Shown: positions 35,451 through 44,981, counted from the stretch's first letter. The stretch: 64,000 nt of DNA from an uncultured Rhizobium sp. (GCA_945952315.1 CAMFIE010000002.1:1-64000); one strand, 5' to 3'. The notes: generated by a model from the letters alone, not told the origin. A program made the numbers and translations.

Positions 35451-37919
35451 ATGGGACAGATATCGACAGCCGGTGCAGACATTGTTCCGCTTAATGACGG
35501 CTGGGTCCTGAAGAGCACGCCTGCCGATACCTGCCGCCTGCCTTCCGACATACCGGAGACTTGCGTTGCAATCCCCGCCCCGGTTCCGGGCACAGTTGCC
35601 GGGGCGCTTGAACGGGCCGGGCTTTTCGATAGAGAGCGGCCCGTTCCGCTCAATGACCGTGACCACTGGTATCTGCGCCGTCTTGATGATCTTCAATCCG
35701 GAACGGGTCTTCTTCGGTTCGAGGGACTTGCGACGATAGCTGACGTCTATCTCGATGATAGGCTGGTATTGTCGACCGAAAGCATGTTCGAGACCCATGA
35801 TCTCGAGATCGGGACAGCGGGCGCAAAACAGCTTGCCATCTGTTTCCGTGCCCTTCAGCCGCGTCTGGAAAAATCCGGCCCGCGTGCAAGGTGGCGGCCG
35901 AAAATGATGCGGCATCAGGGTCTGCGGCTGTTTCGCACCACTTTGCTGGGGCACATGCCCGGCTGGTGCCCTGAGATCGAGCCGGTTGGCCCGTTCCGCC
36001 CGGTTGTCTTCATAAGGGAAAACAAGACGGCACTTTCGGATCTTGCCCTGCGGTCGAGCCTGGAAGGCAGGGATTGCGGGCTCCTCACCCTGCGGTTCAA
36101 GGGGCCGGCGGAGGGTTCATTCACGCTTGAATGCGCTGGCCACCGGGAAGAACTCGCCCGCGACGCCGATGGGTTCTGGAGCGGCAACCTGCGGCTGGAT
36201 GGTATCGAGCCCTGGTTTCCCCACACCCATGGCAGGCCGGTTCTTTACGATGTGACACTGCATCGCGACGGCAACGCAATTTCCCTCGGCAAGACCGGTT
36301 TTCGTCGCATCGACTGCAATCGCGGCGCCGACGGCAAAGGGTTCGGTCTTGTCATCAATGATGTCCCGGTCTTTTGCCGGGGCGCGGTCTGGACCAATGC
36401 GGATATCGTTGATCTCCCGGGATCGCGGAATGCCTATGAGCCGTTGCTTGCCAAGGCGGTTGATGCGGGCATGAACATGATCCGCATCGGCGGAACCATG
36501 GCCTACGAAACGGCGGCGTTCTTTGCCGTGGCGGATGAACTCGGCCTGCTCGTCTGGCAGGACTTCCTGTTCGCCAATTTCGATTATCCGGTGAAGGATG
36601 AAGCCTTTGTCGCCCATGTCGAGCGCGAGGTGAAGGATCAGCTGCGCCCGATCAGCGCGTCGCCTTCGCTGGCGGTTCTGTGCGGCGGCAGCGAGATGCA
36701 CCAGCAGGCCACGATGCTCGGCCTCCCGAAGGCGGTGGCCGAAGGGCTGCTGACCAGTGAAATATTGCCCGGGCTGGCAAATGCGCTTCGTCCCGACGTG
36801 CCTTATGTGCCGAATTCGCCCTTTGGCGGATCAATGCCGTTTTCTGCAAACGAGGGTGTGACCCATTATTACGGTGTTGGAGCCTATGAGCGGCCGCTGG
36901 AGGATGCGCGGCGTGCCGATGTGCGGTTCTCAGCGGAATCGCTTGCCTTTTCGCAGGTGCCGGAACAGCGCCTGCTGGATCGGTGCCTGCCGGTTCCCGC
37001 CTTGCATGATCCGCGCTGGAAGGCCCGCGTTCCGCGTGACCGCGACGCCTCATGGGATTTCGAGGATACGCGCGATTTCTATCTGGGGCTGATCTACGAT
37101 CTCGATCCGGCGAAACTGCGCCGCGAGGACCCGGCGCTCTATCTCGAACTGTCGCGTGCGGTCACGGGTGAGGTCAGCGAGGCGGTGTTTGCGGAATGGC
37201 GACGGCTCGGTTCGAACTGTCAGGGCGGGCTGGTCTGGACCTTCAAGGATCTGATGCCCGGACCCGGTTGGGGGATACTCGATTCCGCCGGTGAGGCAAA
37301 GCCGGTCTTTCATGCGCTGAAGCGGGCTTTCCGGCCCGTGCAGGTTCTGCTTCTCGATGAAGGAACGAACGGTCTCGATGTGCATGTCATCAATGAGACG
37401 GGCAATGCCATTGACTGCGTGCTGCAGCTCGCGGCCCTGCGGGATGGTAGGACGGAGGTGGTTTCGGCCCGTCAGCCTCTTTCGCTCGAACCGCGGTCGA
37501 GCCTCCGCCTTGCGGCGACCGATCTGGTCGGAGGTTTCTTCGATTTCACCTATACCTTTCGCTTCGGCCCGCCGTCCCATGACGTGGTCACCGCGCAGCT
37601 TTCCCTTGCGGATGGGGGCCTCGCTCTGGCCGATGCATACCATTTCCCGCTTGGGCGCGCGAAAGCCATGCATCAGGCCGAAATCGAGGCAAGTCTGGTT
37701 CAGGAGGACGAAGGCTGGAGCCTGATGCTCACAGCCAGTCAGCTGGCGCAATCGGTGCATGTGATCAGTGAGGGCCATGTGCCAGAAGAGAACTGGTTTC
37801 ATCTCGCTCCGGGCAAAATGCGAAAGATCCGTCTAGCCTCGCGCACCGGAACCGATCCGGCAGCTCTTCCGACCGGCACGATCCATGCGCTTGGGGGCAG
37901 CCGGGTCGTCTCCTTCTGA
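35451..37919 (+). CDS. Glycoside hydrolase family 2, beta-mannosidase-like
   Basis: 822-residue GH2 protein: sugar-binding jelly-roll (about 15-190), immunoglobulin-like domain (about 195-290), TIM barrel (about 295-600) and C-terminal beta domains. The barrel shows LLVWQDFLFANFDYP as in beta-mannosidases. The acid/base Glu appears as Glu415 in CGGSEMHQQ, where the normal Asn-Glu is Ser-Glu, and the nucleophile as Glu496 in VRFSAESLAFSQ. No signal peptide is seen, so it is cytoplasmic. It starts 21 bp after the DUF1839 gene with GGGAGGCGGA upstream, so it belongs to the same operon. It may act on, or build, a glycosylated product of the pathway. Confidence 0.85.
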   Translation: MGQISTAGADIVPLNDGWVLKSTPADTCRLPSDIPETCVAIPAPVPGTVAGALERAGLFDRERPVPLNDRDHWYLRRLDDLQSGTGLLRFEGLATIADVYLDDRLVLSTESMFETHDLEIGTAGAKQLAICFRALQPRLEKSGPRARWRPKMMRHQGLRLFRTTLLGHMPGWCPEIEPVGPFRPVVFIRENKTALSDLALRSSLEGRDCGLLTLRFKGPAEGSFTLECAGHREELARDADGFWSGNLRLDGIEPWFPHTHGRPVLYDVTLHRDGNAISLGKTGFRRIDCNRGADGKGFGLVINDVPVFCRGAVWTNADIVDLPGSRNAYEPLLAKAVDAGMNMIRIGGTMAYETAAFFAVADELGLLVWQDFLFANFDYPVKDEAFVAHVEREVKDQLRPISASPSLAVLCGGSEMHQQATMLGLPKAVAEGLLTSEILPGLANALRPDVPYVPNSPFGGSMPFSANEGVTHYYGVGAYERPLEDARRADVRFSAESLAFSQVPEQRLLDRCLPVPALHDPRWKARVPRDRDASWDFEDTRDFYLGLIYDLDPAKLRREDPALYLELSRAVTGEVSEAVFAEWRRLGSNCQGGLVWTFKDLMPGPGWGILDSAGEAKPVFHALKRAFRPVQVLLLDEGTNGLDVHVINETGNAIDCVLQLAALRDGRTEVVSARQPLSLEPRSSLRLAATDLVGGFFDFTYTFRFGPPSHDVVTAQLSLADGGLALADAYHFPLGRAKAMHQAEIEASLVQEDEGWSLMLTASQLAQSVHVISEGHVPEENWFHLAPGKMRKIRLASRTGTDPAALPTGTIHALGGSRVVSF

Positions 37920-37922
37920 ACC

Positions 37923-38948
37923 CTATCGGCCTGAAAGCCGGGATGCGGCCTTGATTTCGGGCTGGGTCAGGCGAACTGCTTCCGCGCGATGGAGCCGCAC
38001 CTGGTTTCGTCCGCTTCGCTTTGCCTCGTAAAGGGCCATATCCGCATCGCGCACCAGTCGCTTGCAATCCCGGTCCTCGCCATAGGCAATGCCGATCGAA
38101 CCGCCCATGGTCAGATTGAAACCCTGATAGCTGAGGCCTTTGCCAAGACCATTGAGGATTTTCGCGGCCTTGGCAGCCAGCTGCTGCTCGCTTTCGAAAT
38201 TCACCGCAATCAGCACGAATTCATCGCCGCCCATGCGCACGGCGAAATCATCGGGACCCTTTGCAGCCTCGATCATGCGGGCTGCGTGACAGAGCACCTG
38301 ATCACCCGCCTCATGGCCATGCTGGTCATTGATAGTCTTGAAATGGTCGAGGTCGATATGCAGCACGGCGAGCTGGCGCACCGACTGGTCATCCGCAAGC
38401 TGCTGGCAGCGACGGTCGAAGTAACGGCGGTTCGGCAGGCCTGTCAGGTAATCGTGATCGGCGGCATATTCCACCTGCGCCTGGCTTGCCTGCAATTGCG
38501 TCGCTCTTTCCTCGGCAATACGTTGCTGCTCGGCCAGCGCCTTCGTCAGTTCCACATCGGCGGTTACATCCCATTCCACCCCGATGATTGCCGGTTCGCC
38601 ACGGAAATTGAGGTAGAATTTCGCCTTGGAACGCAAATGCCGGATCTTGCCATCCGGGCGGATGATGCGGAACTGGGATTCGTAGGAGCCCTTGCTTTTG
38701 GCCGCCGCATCGAATTCCGCAGACGCCCGTTCAAGATCATCGGGGTGGATCGCGCGCGTCCAGATATCGGTCGGCATGTCGGCGCTCGTCAGCCCGGTGG
38801 CATAGAGCTTGTGCATGCGCTCGTCCCAGATCACCGTATCGGTCGCGAGATTATGCTCCCAGACACCGATATGCGAGGCTTCAAGCGCAATATCCAGACG
38901 GCGCAGTAGTGCCTGATACTCTTCCTCGGAATGGCGGCGCTCACCCAT
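37923..38948 (-). CDS. PAS-GGDEF diguanylate cyclase
   Basis: 341 residues. An N-terminal PAS_3 domain (about 17-130: LEASHIGVWEHNLATDTVIWDERMH...FYLNFRGEPAIIGVEWDVT) is linked by a short coiled coil (about 130-160) to a GGDEF domain (about 163-320) with the intact active-site motif RMGGDEFVLI. It should make cyclic di-GMP. The I-site RxxD is not obvious in the expected place. It is soluble, so it senses a cytoplasmic signal. It converges on the GH2 gene with only 3 bp between stops. Confidence 0.93.
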   Translation of the reverse strand: MGERRHSEEEYQALLRRLDIALEASHIGVWEHNLATDTVIWDERMHKLYATGLTSADMPTDIWTRAIHPDDLERASAEFDAAAKSKGSYESQFRIIRPDGKIRHLRSKAKFYLNFRGEPAIIGVEWDVTADVELTKALAEQQRIAEERATQLQASQAQVEYAADHDYLTGLPNRRYFDRRCQQLADDQSVRQLAVLHIDLDHFKTINDQHGHEAGDQVLCHAARMIEAAKGPDDFAVRMGGDEFVLIAVNFESEQQLAAKAAKILNGLGKGLSYQGFNLTMGGSIGIAYGEDRDCKRLVRDADMALYEAKRSGRNQVRLHRAEAVRLTQPEIKAASRLSGR

Positions 38949-39322
38949 GGATCGCCCCCCGAAAGGTCTTCGCGCGAAGGGTCATCCGACAATTTGCCGG
39001 GCAAGCGTCGGGCGCGATATCGCCCATCCGTTGCAACGGCCCTGCTCGTCCCGTTCCTGCGCTCACTGTCACTCCTCGGTGTCCGGCCATAAAGGCACGT
39101 TCATCATGACTGGGCTCAACTGTATGGAATGACATTTATAGATGTTACACAATTTAAATAGAATGAACATTCAAGCGCTTGCAACTTTTTCGGACCAATT
39201 GAGCCTTTCCCGGCGGCCGCGGGTGTACTTGGCCCCGTGCAAGAAACCATGGTTGAAATTGCCGCCTTCCCAATCCGGTTTGCCATGGCTAAAGTGCGGC
39301 GAAATTCGTGCAGGGGATGAGA
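38949..39322. other. Intergenic region without recognisable genes
   Basis: 374 bp between divergent genes. The middle (about 39120-39180) is A/T-rich and probably holds promoters in both directions. I see no convincing -35/-10 pair, no RNA gene and no strong dyad beyond a short AAGCGCTT. Confidence 0.4.
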
Positions 39323-42250
39323 ATGACAAATAGTGCGCTTCTTCAACGCATTGAGACGCCGCGCCCAGACGTGACGGCGCAAGAGGCAGCCGCTATCCTT
39401 GAGACTTTCTATGGCTTGACTGGCCCGATCGTAGAACTGGGCAGCCAGCAGGACCGGAATTACCGCATTGATGCGCCCGAAGGCCGTTTCGTGCTGAAAA
39501 TCTGCCGGGCGGACTATGCGACCGTCGAGCTTGAGGCCCAGAATGCCGCCATGATGCATCTGGCAGGCAAGGCCGGATCGCCGCGCGTGCCCATGCCGCA
39601 GCGTGCCCGCAATGGCGATGACATCCTGTTTCTCGCCGTCGGCGGTGTGGATTATCAGGTGCGTCTCCTGAACTATCTGGACGGCGAGCCGTTGACGCGG
39701 CGCAAGCATCTGTCGCGCCAGACGATTGCGGCACTCGGCGATCTCGCCGGACGGCTTGCGCGCAATCTTGCCGATTTCGCCCATCCGGGCCTGGTGCGCG
39801 AATTGCAGTGGGATCTGAGGCGTGCGGGGCCGGTGGCGCTGCATCTCCTTTCCTCTGTTACCGACCAGGCGCAGCGTGACCGGATCGCCAAGGTGATGGT
39901 CGGTGCCGTCAAGCGCATCCAGCCGCTCGCGCCTGCGCTTCGCGTCCAGGCGATCCATCACGATGTCACCGATGACAATGTGGTTGCCCGGCCGGATGCA
40001 AACGGCCGTTTGATCGCCGATGGCGTGATCGATTTTGGCGATGTGCTCGAAGGGTGGCTGGTGGCGGATCTCGCCGTCACCTGTGCCGCCCTCCTGCATC
40101 ATGCCGATGGCGATGCCTTCGCGATCCTGCCTGCCGTGCGCGCCTTTCATGCAGTGCACCCGCTGACCGAGCCGGAAGCGCGTGCGCTCTGGCCGCTGAT
40201 TGTCGCCCGCGCGGGCATTCTCGCGGCCAGCGGCCAGATGCAGCTGTCCATCGATCCCGACAATGACTATGTGAAAGCCAATCTGGCCCATGAACTGGAA
40301 ATTTTCGACGTCGCGGCCGGTACACCCCATGAACTGATGGAAATCGCCATTCTGGAAGCAACCGGTTTTGCGGCACCACCTGCGCCGCTGCCGGTGATGG
40401 GTGCGCTTCTGCCGGGTATCCAGCCTGAAGCAATCCGGTTTGCCGATTTTTCCGTGACCAGCCGTGCTCTTGCCGAAGGCAACTGGGAATCCGCGCAGAC
40501 GGAAATCCGGGTGATGGAACAGACGGCGCGCGAAACCGGCATTTCAATTGCCCGCTATGGCGAATATCGCCTGACCCGAACCGAAGTGCTGAGCCCGCGC
40601 GCGCCTGAAAGCCTGGCGCTGCATCTGGCCGTTTGCCTGCCCGCAGGCTTTCAGGCGGCGGCCCCCTGGGCCGGACGGATCGAACGGCAGGCAAGCCGCA
40701 CGCTTCTCGTCGGTGAATCCCTTGTCCTGCACCTCGACGGCCTGACCCCTGCGCATGAAGCGGGGATCACGGTCGAGGCCGGGGAACCGCTCGGCACGAT
40801 CACCGGTGAGGCAGGGCATTTCGGCCATCTCGCCATCCAGCTCTGCCGCGTGGCAGGCTTGCTCCCCCCGCTCTTTGCCCGGCCCGGACAGGCAGAAGCC
40901 TGGATGCGGCTTAGTCCTTCGCCCTCGACACTCATCGGTCTTGACTGCGATGCGCCGGCGCTTGCAAGCACCGAATTGATGGAACGTCGTCAGCAAAGCT
41001 TTGCTGCCGTACAGAAGAACTATTACCGCGAACCGCCCCAGATCGAGCGTGGCTGGCGCGAGCACATGTTCGATACGCGCGGTCGCAGCTATCTCGACAT
41101 GCTGAACAATGTGACGATTGCAGGCCACGGCCATCCGCGGATCGCCGAGGCTGCCGGACATCAGTGGTCGTTGCTCAACACCAATTCCCGGTTCCATTAT
41201 GCAGGTGTCGCGGAATTTTCCGAACGGCTTGCAGCCCTGGCGCCGGAAGGGCTTGATACGGTTCTGCTGGTCAATTCCGGTTCGGAGGCGGTGGATCTGG
41301 CGCTGAGACTTGCCTGGGCGGCAAGCGGCGCGAAGAACATCGTCAGCCTGCTGGAGGCCTATCACGGCTGGACGGTGGCAAGCGATGCGGTGTCCACCTC
41401 GATTGCCGATAACCCGGCAGCGCTTTCCACCCGCCCCGGCTGGGTGCATCCGGTTCTGTCGCCGAACACCTATCGTGGCCCCTATCGCGGGCCGGATTCA
41501 GGGGCAGCCTATGCCCAGCATGTGGAGCAGGTGATTGCCGGTCTTGACCAGCGCGGCGAACGGCTCGCCGGGTTCATTTCCGAAACGGTCTATGGCAATG
41601 CGGGCGGCATTCCGCTGCCCGATGGCTATCTCGCCCGGGTCTATGACATGGTGCGCAGCCGCGGCGGCCTGTGCATCGCGGATGAGGTTCAGGTCGGCTA
41701 TGGCCGCCTCGGCCATTATTTCTGGGGCTTCGAACAGCAGGGCGTGGTTCCGGATATCATCAGCGTCGCCAAGGGCATGGGAAATGGCCATCCGCTCGGT
41801 GCCGTCATCACCCGGCGCGCGATTGCCGACAGGCTGGAGCAGGAAGGCTATTTCTTCTCGTCCTCCGGCGGCAGCCCGGTGTCCTGCGCGATCGGCATGA
41901 CGGTGCTCAACATCATGCGCGACGAGGGCCTTCAGGACAATGCCCGCGTGGTGGGGGATCATCTGAAAGCGCGGCTCGAGGCGCTTTGCCAGCGCCACGC
42001 CATTGCCGGTGCCGTGCACGGCATGGGCCTCTATCTTGGACTGGAGTTCGTGCGGGACCGGGAAACGCTCGCTCCCGCCACGCAGGAGACGGCGGCGATC
42101 TGCGACCGGCTGCTCGATTTCGGCATCCTGATGCAGCCGACCGGCGATCATCTGAACGTGCTGAAGATCAAGCCGCCGCTGTGCCTGAGCGTCGAGGCCG
42201 CGGATTACTTCGCCGATATGCTGGACCGGGTGCTGACCGACGGTTGGTAA
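39323..42250 (+). CDS. Three-domain fusion: APH-type kinase, M23-like domain, class III aminotransferase/phospholyase
   Basis: 975 residues. Residues 1-340 form an aminoglycoside-phosphotransferase-like kinase (catalytic loop IHHDVTDDNVV, metal DFG-like VIDFGDV). About 410-530 resembles an M23 peptidase barrel but lacks the metal ligands (HLAVCLPAG and GHLAIQL in place of HxxxD and HLH). About 555-975 is a class III PLP enzyme with the lysine in SVAKGMGNGHPLGAV. Kinase and lyase resemble hydroxylysine kinase (AGPHD1) and the AGXT2L phospholyases, suggesting phosphorylation of an amino alcohol followed by ammonia-phosphate elimination (5-hydroxylysine or ethanolamine type). ATG 39323 follows GGGGATGAGA. 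A terminator follows the gene. Confidence 0.88.
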   Translation: MTNSALLQRIETPRPDVTAQEAAAILETFYGLTGPIVELGSQQDRNYRIDAPEGRFVLKICRADYATVELEAQNAAMMHLAGKAGSPRVPMPQRARNGDDILFLAVGGVDYQVRLLNYLDGEPLTRRKHLSRQTIAALGDLAGRLARNLADFAHPGLVRELQWDLRRAGPVALHLLSSVTDQAQRDRIAKVMVGAVKRIQPLAPALRVQAIHHDVTDDNVVARPDANGRLIADGVIDFGDVLEGWLVADLAVTCAALLHHADGDAFAILPAVRAFHAVHPLTEPEARALWPLIVARAGILAASGQMQLSIDPDNDYVKANLAHELEIFDVAAGTPHELMEIAILEATGFAAPPAPLPVMGALLPGIQPEAIRFADFSVTSRALAEGNWESAQTEIRVMEQTARETGISIARYGEYRLTRTEVLSPRAPESLALHLAVCLPAGFQAAAPWAGRIERQASRTLLVGESLVLHLDGLTPAHEAGITVEAGEPLGTITGEAGHFGHLAIQLCRVAGLLPPLFARPGQAEAWMRLSPSPSTLIGLDCDAPALASTELMERRQQSFAAVQKNYYREPPQIERGWREHMFDTRGRSYLDMLNNVTIAGHGHPRIAEAAGHQWSLLNTNSRFHYAGVAEFSERLAALAPEGLDTVLLVNSGSEAVDLALRLAWAASGAKNIVSLLEAYHGWTVASDAVSTSIADNPAALSTRPGWVHPVLSPNTYRGPYRGPDSGAAYAQHVEQVIAGLDQRGERLAGFISETVYGNAGGIPLPDGYLARVYDMVRSRGGLCIADEVQVGYGRLGHYFWGFEQQGVVPDIISVAKGMGNGHPLGAVITRRAIADRLEQEGYFFSSSGGSPVSCAIGMTVLNIMRDEGLQDNARVVGDHLKARLEALCQRHAIAGAVHGMGLYLGLEFVRDRETLAPATQETAAICDRLLDFGILMQPTGDHLNVLKIKPPLCLSVEAADYFADMLDRVLTDGW

Positions 42251-42560
42251 GAATTCCTTAACCTGTTCAAGTGCTTGTGCCGTCCGGAGCCGTTCCGGGC
42301 GGCATTTCTTTTGCCGTTCCCCGACATTTCACGATCTTGCCGCGTTTCTGTCATCTTGTCGAAAAGATAGCCCTCTAAGACCCCACCCATCGATGCATTG
42401 CCGTGGTTCGGCTGATTGCCTTCCATCGCCGTTTCCGGGATGGAAAAGGCGGCTGGAACCGGGGTGAAGGGCATCGCGTTTGGCAGCCGGGAGCATGCGG
42501 GCTTGCAGGGGTTTTATCCCCTCCCCACATGAAGACCGGAAAGGCGCTGAGGAGACGAAG
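42251..42560. other. Intergenic region between the fusion gene and the small ORF
   Basis: 310 bp containing the terminator at 42278-42312 and then the upstream region of the 64-residue protein gene. No further gene or clear promoter is seen. Confidence 0.5.
42278..42312 (+). terminator. Terminator after the kinase-aminotransferase gene
   Basis: TGCCGTCCGG, short loop, CCGGGCGGCA followed by TTTCTTTT. Confidence 0.75.
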
Positions 42561-42755
42561 ATGCAGAAACAGGTCGTTGAATATGCAGGTGTTCCTGTCG
42601 GAATTCTGGTTCCGGATGCGGATCGCATGAAATTTATCGCCGTGAAGTTTCACGTCCATGACCTTGATGAACGCCATTTCGATTCCGCCAATGATGTAAA
42701 GGCGGCAATCCGCGATCTTCTGTCGGCCAATGAACCGCTTTCCTATTACGGATGA
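42561..42755 (+). CDS. Small conserved-looking protein of unknown function
   Basis: 64 residues, acidic and His-containing (VPVGILVPDADRMKFIAVKFHVHDLDERHFDSANDV), ending in a helix (KAAIRDLLSANEPLSYYG). No signal peptide or known domain. The call rests on AGGAG well placed before ATG 42561, normal codon use and a downstream terminator. It lies alone between the aminotransferase fusion and the hut genes. Confidence 0.65.
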   Translation: MQKQVVEYAGVPVGILVPDADRMKFIAVKFHVHDLDERHFDSANDVKAAIRDLLSANEPLSYYG

Positions 42756-42780
42756 GCGGCTGGCAGACATCTGACCTTTG

Positions 42781-42809
42781 AAGCCCCGGTCCAAGCGGCC
42801 GGGGTTTTT
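42781..42809. terminator. Terminator between the small ORF and hutC
   Basis: AGCCCCGG, loop, CCGGGGTTTTT. It lies between convergent genes and may serve both. Confidence 0.82.
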
Positions 42810-42812
42810 GAT

Positions 42813-43550
42813 TCAGGAAATCTTCTGTCCCGTATCGGCAGGCGAGAAACGGGCAACCAGTTCGTGCCTGTCTCCCGGATAGGTAAGCTCCACCCGGGTC
42901 ACCACCGAGCCGCCGGTGAAGGTGCGCCGGGTGATGACCAGGCAGGGCGTGCCTTCCGCAATCTGCAGGGCGCGCGCGGCCTCGGGGCTGGCACCGGCTG
43001 CCCGGATCGTGTGTTCGGCCGTGCTCCATGGCACCTGACCGATCAGGAACGGGCCGGGCGCGGCCTTTGCAAAGCTTTCGTCCTCGGCTTCCGGCACGGC
43101 GGAGAGATTGATAAGCCGGTCCTCGTGGCAGAAGGGGCTTGCCCCCGCCCTGTGTATGGCGAGCACCTGCAACACCCGCCCATCTTCGCCAAGTTCCAGC
43201 AATCTGCGTTCCAGCGGCCGTGCCTTGCGCAGGCTGCGGGAAAGCAGTGCGTAGCCATAGGCTAGTCCGAGGCTTTCAACTTCGGACTGGATGTCATGGA
43301 TTTCGAGCACGGCCGAATGGGCGCGCGGCTGGGTGACATAGCTTCCCGCCTTGCGGCGGCGCTCGATCAGCCCGGCATTGGCAAGCTGTACCAGCACCTT
43401 GTTCACGGTCATGCGCGAACAGCCATAGTGTTCGGCAAGATCCACCTCGAAGGGGATGCGGGTGCCCGGTGCCCATTCTCCGGACAGGATGCGTCCCTCG
43501 ATCTCGTCGAGTATCTTTTGATGGAGCGTCTTTTCGCCCGGAGCCGTCAT
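42813..43550 (-). CDS. hutC: Histidine utilisation repressor HutC
   Basis: 245-residue GntR/HutC-family repressor. The N-terminal winged helix (about 8-75: LHQKILDEIEGRILSGEWAPG...YGCSRMTVNKVLVQLANAG) is joined to a UTRA ligand domain (about 95-235) that in HutC binds urocanate. It lies 78 bp downstream of hutF on the same strand. The expected operator is the palindrome at 45021-45034 between hutF and hutI. Confidence 0.93.
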   Translation of the reverse strand: MTAPGEKTLHQKILDEIEGRILSGEWAPGTRIPFEVDLAEHYGCSRMTVNKVLVQLANAGLIERRRKAGSYVTQPRAHSAVLEIHDIQSEVESLGLAYGYALLSRSLRKARPLERRLLELGEDGRVLQVLAIHRAGASPFCHEDRLINLSAVPEAEDESFAKAAPGPFLIGQVPWSTAEHTIRAAGASPEAARALQIAEGTPCLVITRRTFTGGSVVTRVELTYPGDRHELVARFSPADTGQKIS

Positions 43551-43628
43551 CCGTGATCCTTGCAGAGGAAGGGGAGTGTTCCCCTGCCCCCTATAGAGCG
43601 CTTTGCCGCGCCCGGAAAGCTGAACCGC

Positions 43629-44981
43629 TCAATATCCGCGCTCGCAGAGTGAAATCATTGCCTTGCGGAAGCGGGCTGCGATTGCCTCACGCGCGATATG
43701 CTGGCCATTGGAGACCCTTTTCACTCCGCGCGTCCAAACGCAGTCGGGCTTGATCGCCTGGCCGAAAATCCAGCCGTCGATGGCCGCATCCTCATCCAGC
43801 CAGGGGGCAGCGGAGCGGTCGAGCGACAGGAAATCCGCATTTGCCCCTTCCTGGAGCCCGGAGGGCTTTCCGAGCGTCCGGCTTCCACCGGCAAGCGCTT
43901 CGTCAAACAGCGTACGCCCCGTGGAACGGCCGGGCGGGGCAATCATGTTGCGCTGCAGATGCTTCAGGCGTTGCGAATATTCCAGCTGGCGCAGCTCCGC
44001 CGCGATGCTGATCAACACGTTGGAATCCGAGCCGATGCCGAAATGGCCACCGGCAGAGCGGAAGGCTTCGGCTTCGAAAATACCATCGCCCAGATTGCCC
44101 TCGGTGATCGGGCAGAGGCCAGCCACGGCACCGCTCAGGGCAAGGCCGCGCACCTCGTCCTTCGTCATGTGGGTGGAGTGGATCAGGCACCAGCGCTGAT
44201 TGACAGGCATGTTGTCCAGCAGCCATTCGACCGGACGCCTGCCGGTTGCGGCAAGACAATCATCCACTTCCTTCACCTGCTCGGCGGCATGGATGTGGAC
44301 CGGGCCGTCGGGATGCGCCGCGACGAGCGCCTGCAGTTCCTCGCCGGTTACGGCGCGGAGCGAATGGGGGGCAATCCCGATCACGCTTTCCGGCAGGGCC
44401 GCGATTGCCCTTGCGCAGCCTTCGTGCAGGCGGGCGAACTGGTCGAGCGTCGAGATGAAGCGACGCTGGCCTTCGGTCGGTGTCAGGCCGCCGAAATTGG
44501 AGTGGGCGTAAAAGCTCGGCAGCAGCGTGAGATTGATCCCGGTTTCGCCACAGGCGCTCGCGATCCGTTCGCCAAGCTCGGCCGGATTGTCATAGGGCGA
44601 GCCATCCGGCTGATGGTGAAGGTAATGAAATTCGCCGATCCGGGTGAAGCCTGCCTCCAGCATCAACACATAGAGCATGGCGGCAACCGCCTCGACATCC
44701 TCCGGCGCCATGGTCAGCGCGAAGCGGTACATGATGGTGCGCCAGCTCCAGAATGTATCGGTGCCGGGTCCGCGCTGCTCGGCAAGGCCGGACATCGCAA
44801 GCTGGAAGGCGTGGCTGTGCAGGTTCGGCATGCCGGGCAGGAGAAGATCATGGCACTCGTCGCCGGGCGCAGGCTTTGCGCCACGCTCGATCCGCTTCAG
44901 CTTGCCCTGTTCGATATGCAGCCGCACATCACGTTCCCAGCCTTCCGCGAGAAGCGCCTTTTCCGCTGCGATCACTGCCAT
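43629..44981 (-). CDS. hutF: Formimidoylglutamate deiminase
   Basis: 450-residue metal-dependent amidohydrolase converting N-formimino-L-glutamate to N-formyl-L-glutamate plus ammonia, fourth step of the five-step histidine pathway. Motifs: the metal-binding PNLHSHAFQ, the HIHAAEQ strand and GIGSDSN. ATG 44981 has GGGAGA upstream; the open frame continues further but reaches into the operator region. It is co-directional with hutC and divergent from hutI. Its presence means that HutG (formylglutamate amidohydrolase) must be elsewhere. Confidence 0.94.
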   Translation of the reverse strand: MAVIAAEKALLAEGWERDVRLHIEQGKLKRIERGAKPAPGDECHDLLLPGMPNLHSHAFQLAMSGLAEQRGPGTDTFWSWRTIMYRFALTMAPEDVEAVAAMLYVLMLEAGFTRIGEFHYLHHQPDGSPYDNPAELGERIASACGETGINLTLLPSFYAHSNFGGLTPTEGQRRFISTLDQFARLHEGCARAIAALPESVIGIAPHSLRAVTGEELQALVAAHPDGPVHIHAAEQVKEVDDCLAATGRRPVEWLLDNMPVNQRWCLIHSTHMTKDEVRGLALSGAVAGLCPITEGNLGDGIFEAEAFRSAGGHFGIGSDSNVLISIAAELRQLEYSQRLKHLQRNMIAPPGRSTGRTLFDEALAGGSRTLGKPSGLQEGANADFLSLDRSAAPWLDEDAAIDGWIFGQAIKPDCVWTRGVKRVSNGQHIAREAIAARFRKAMISLCERGY

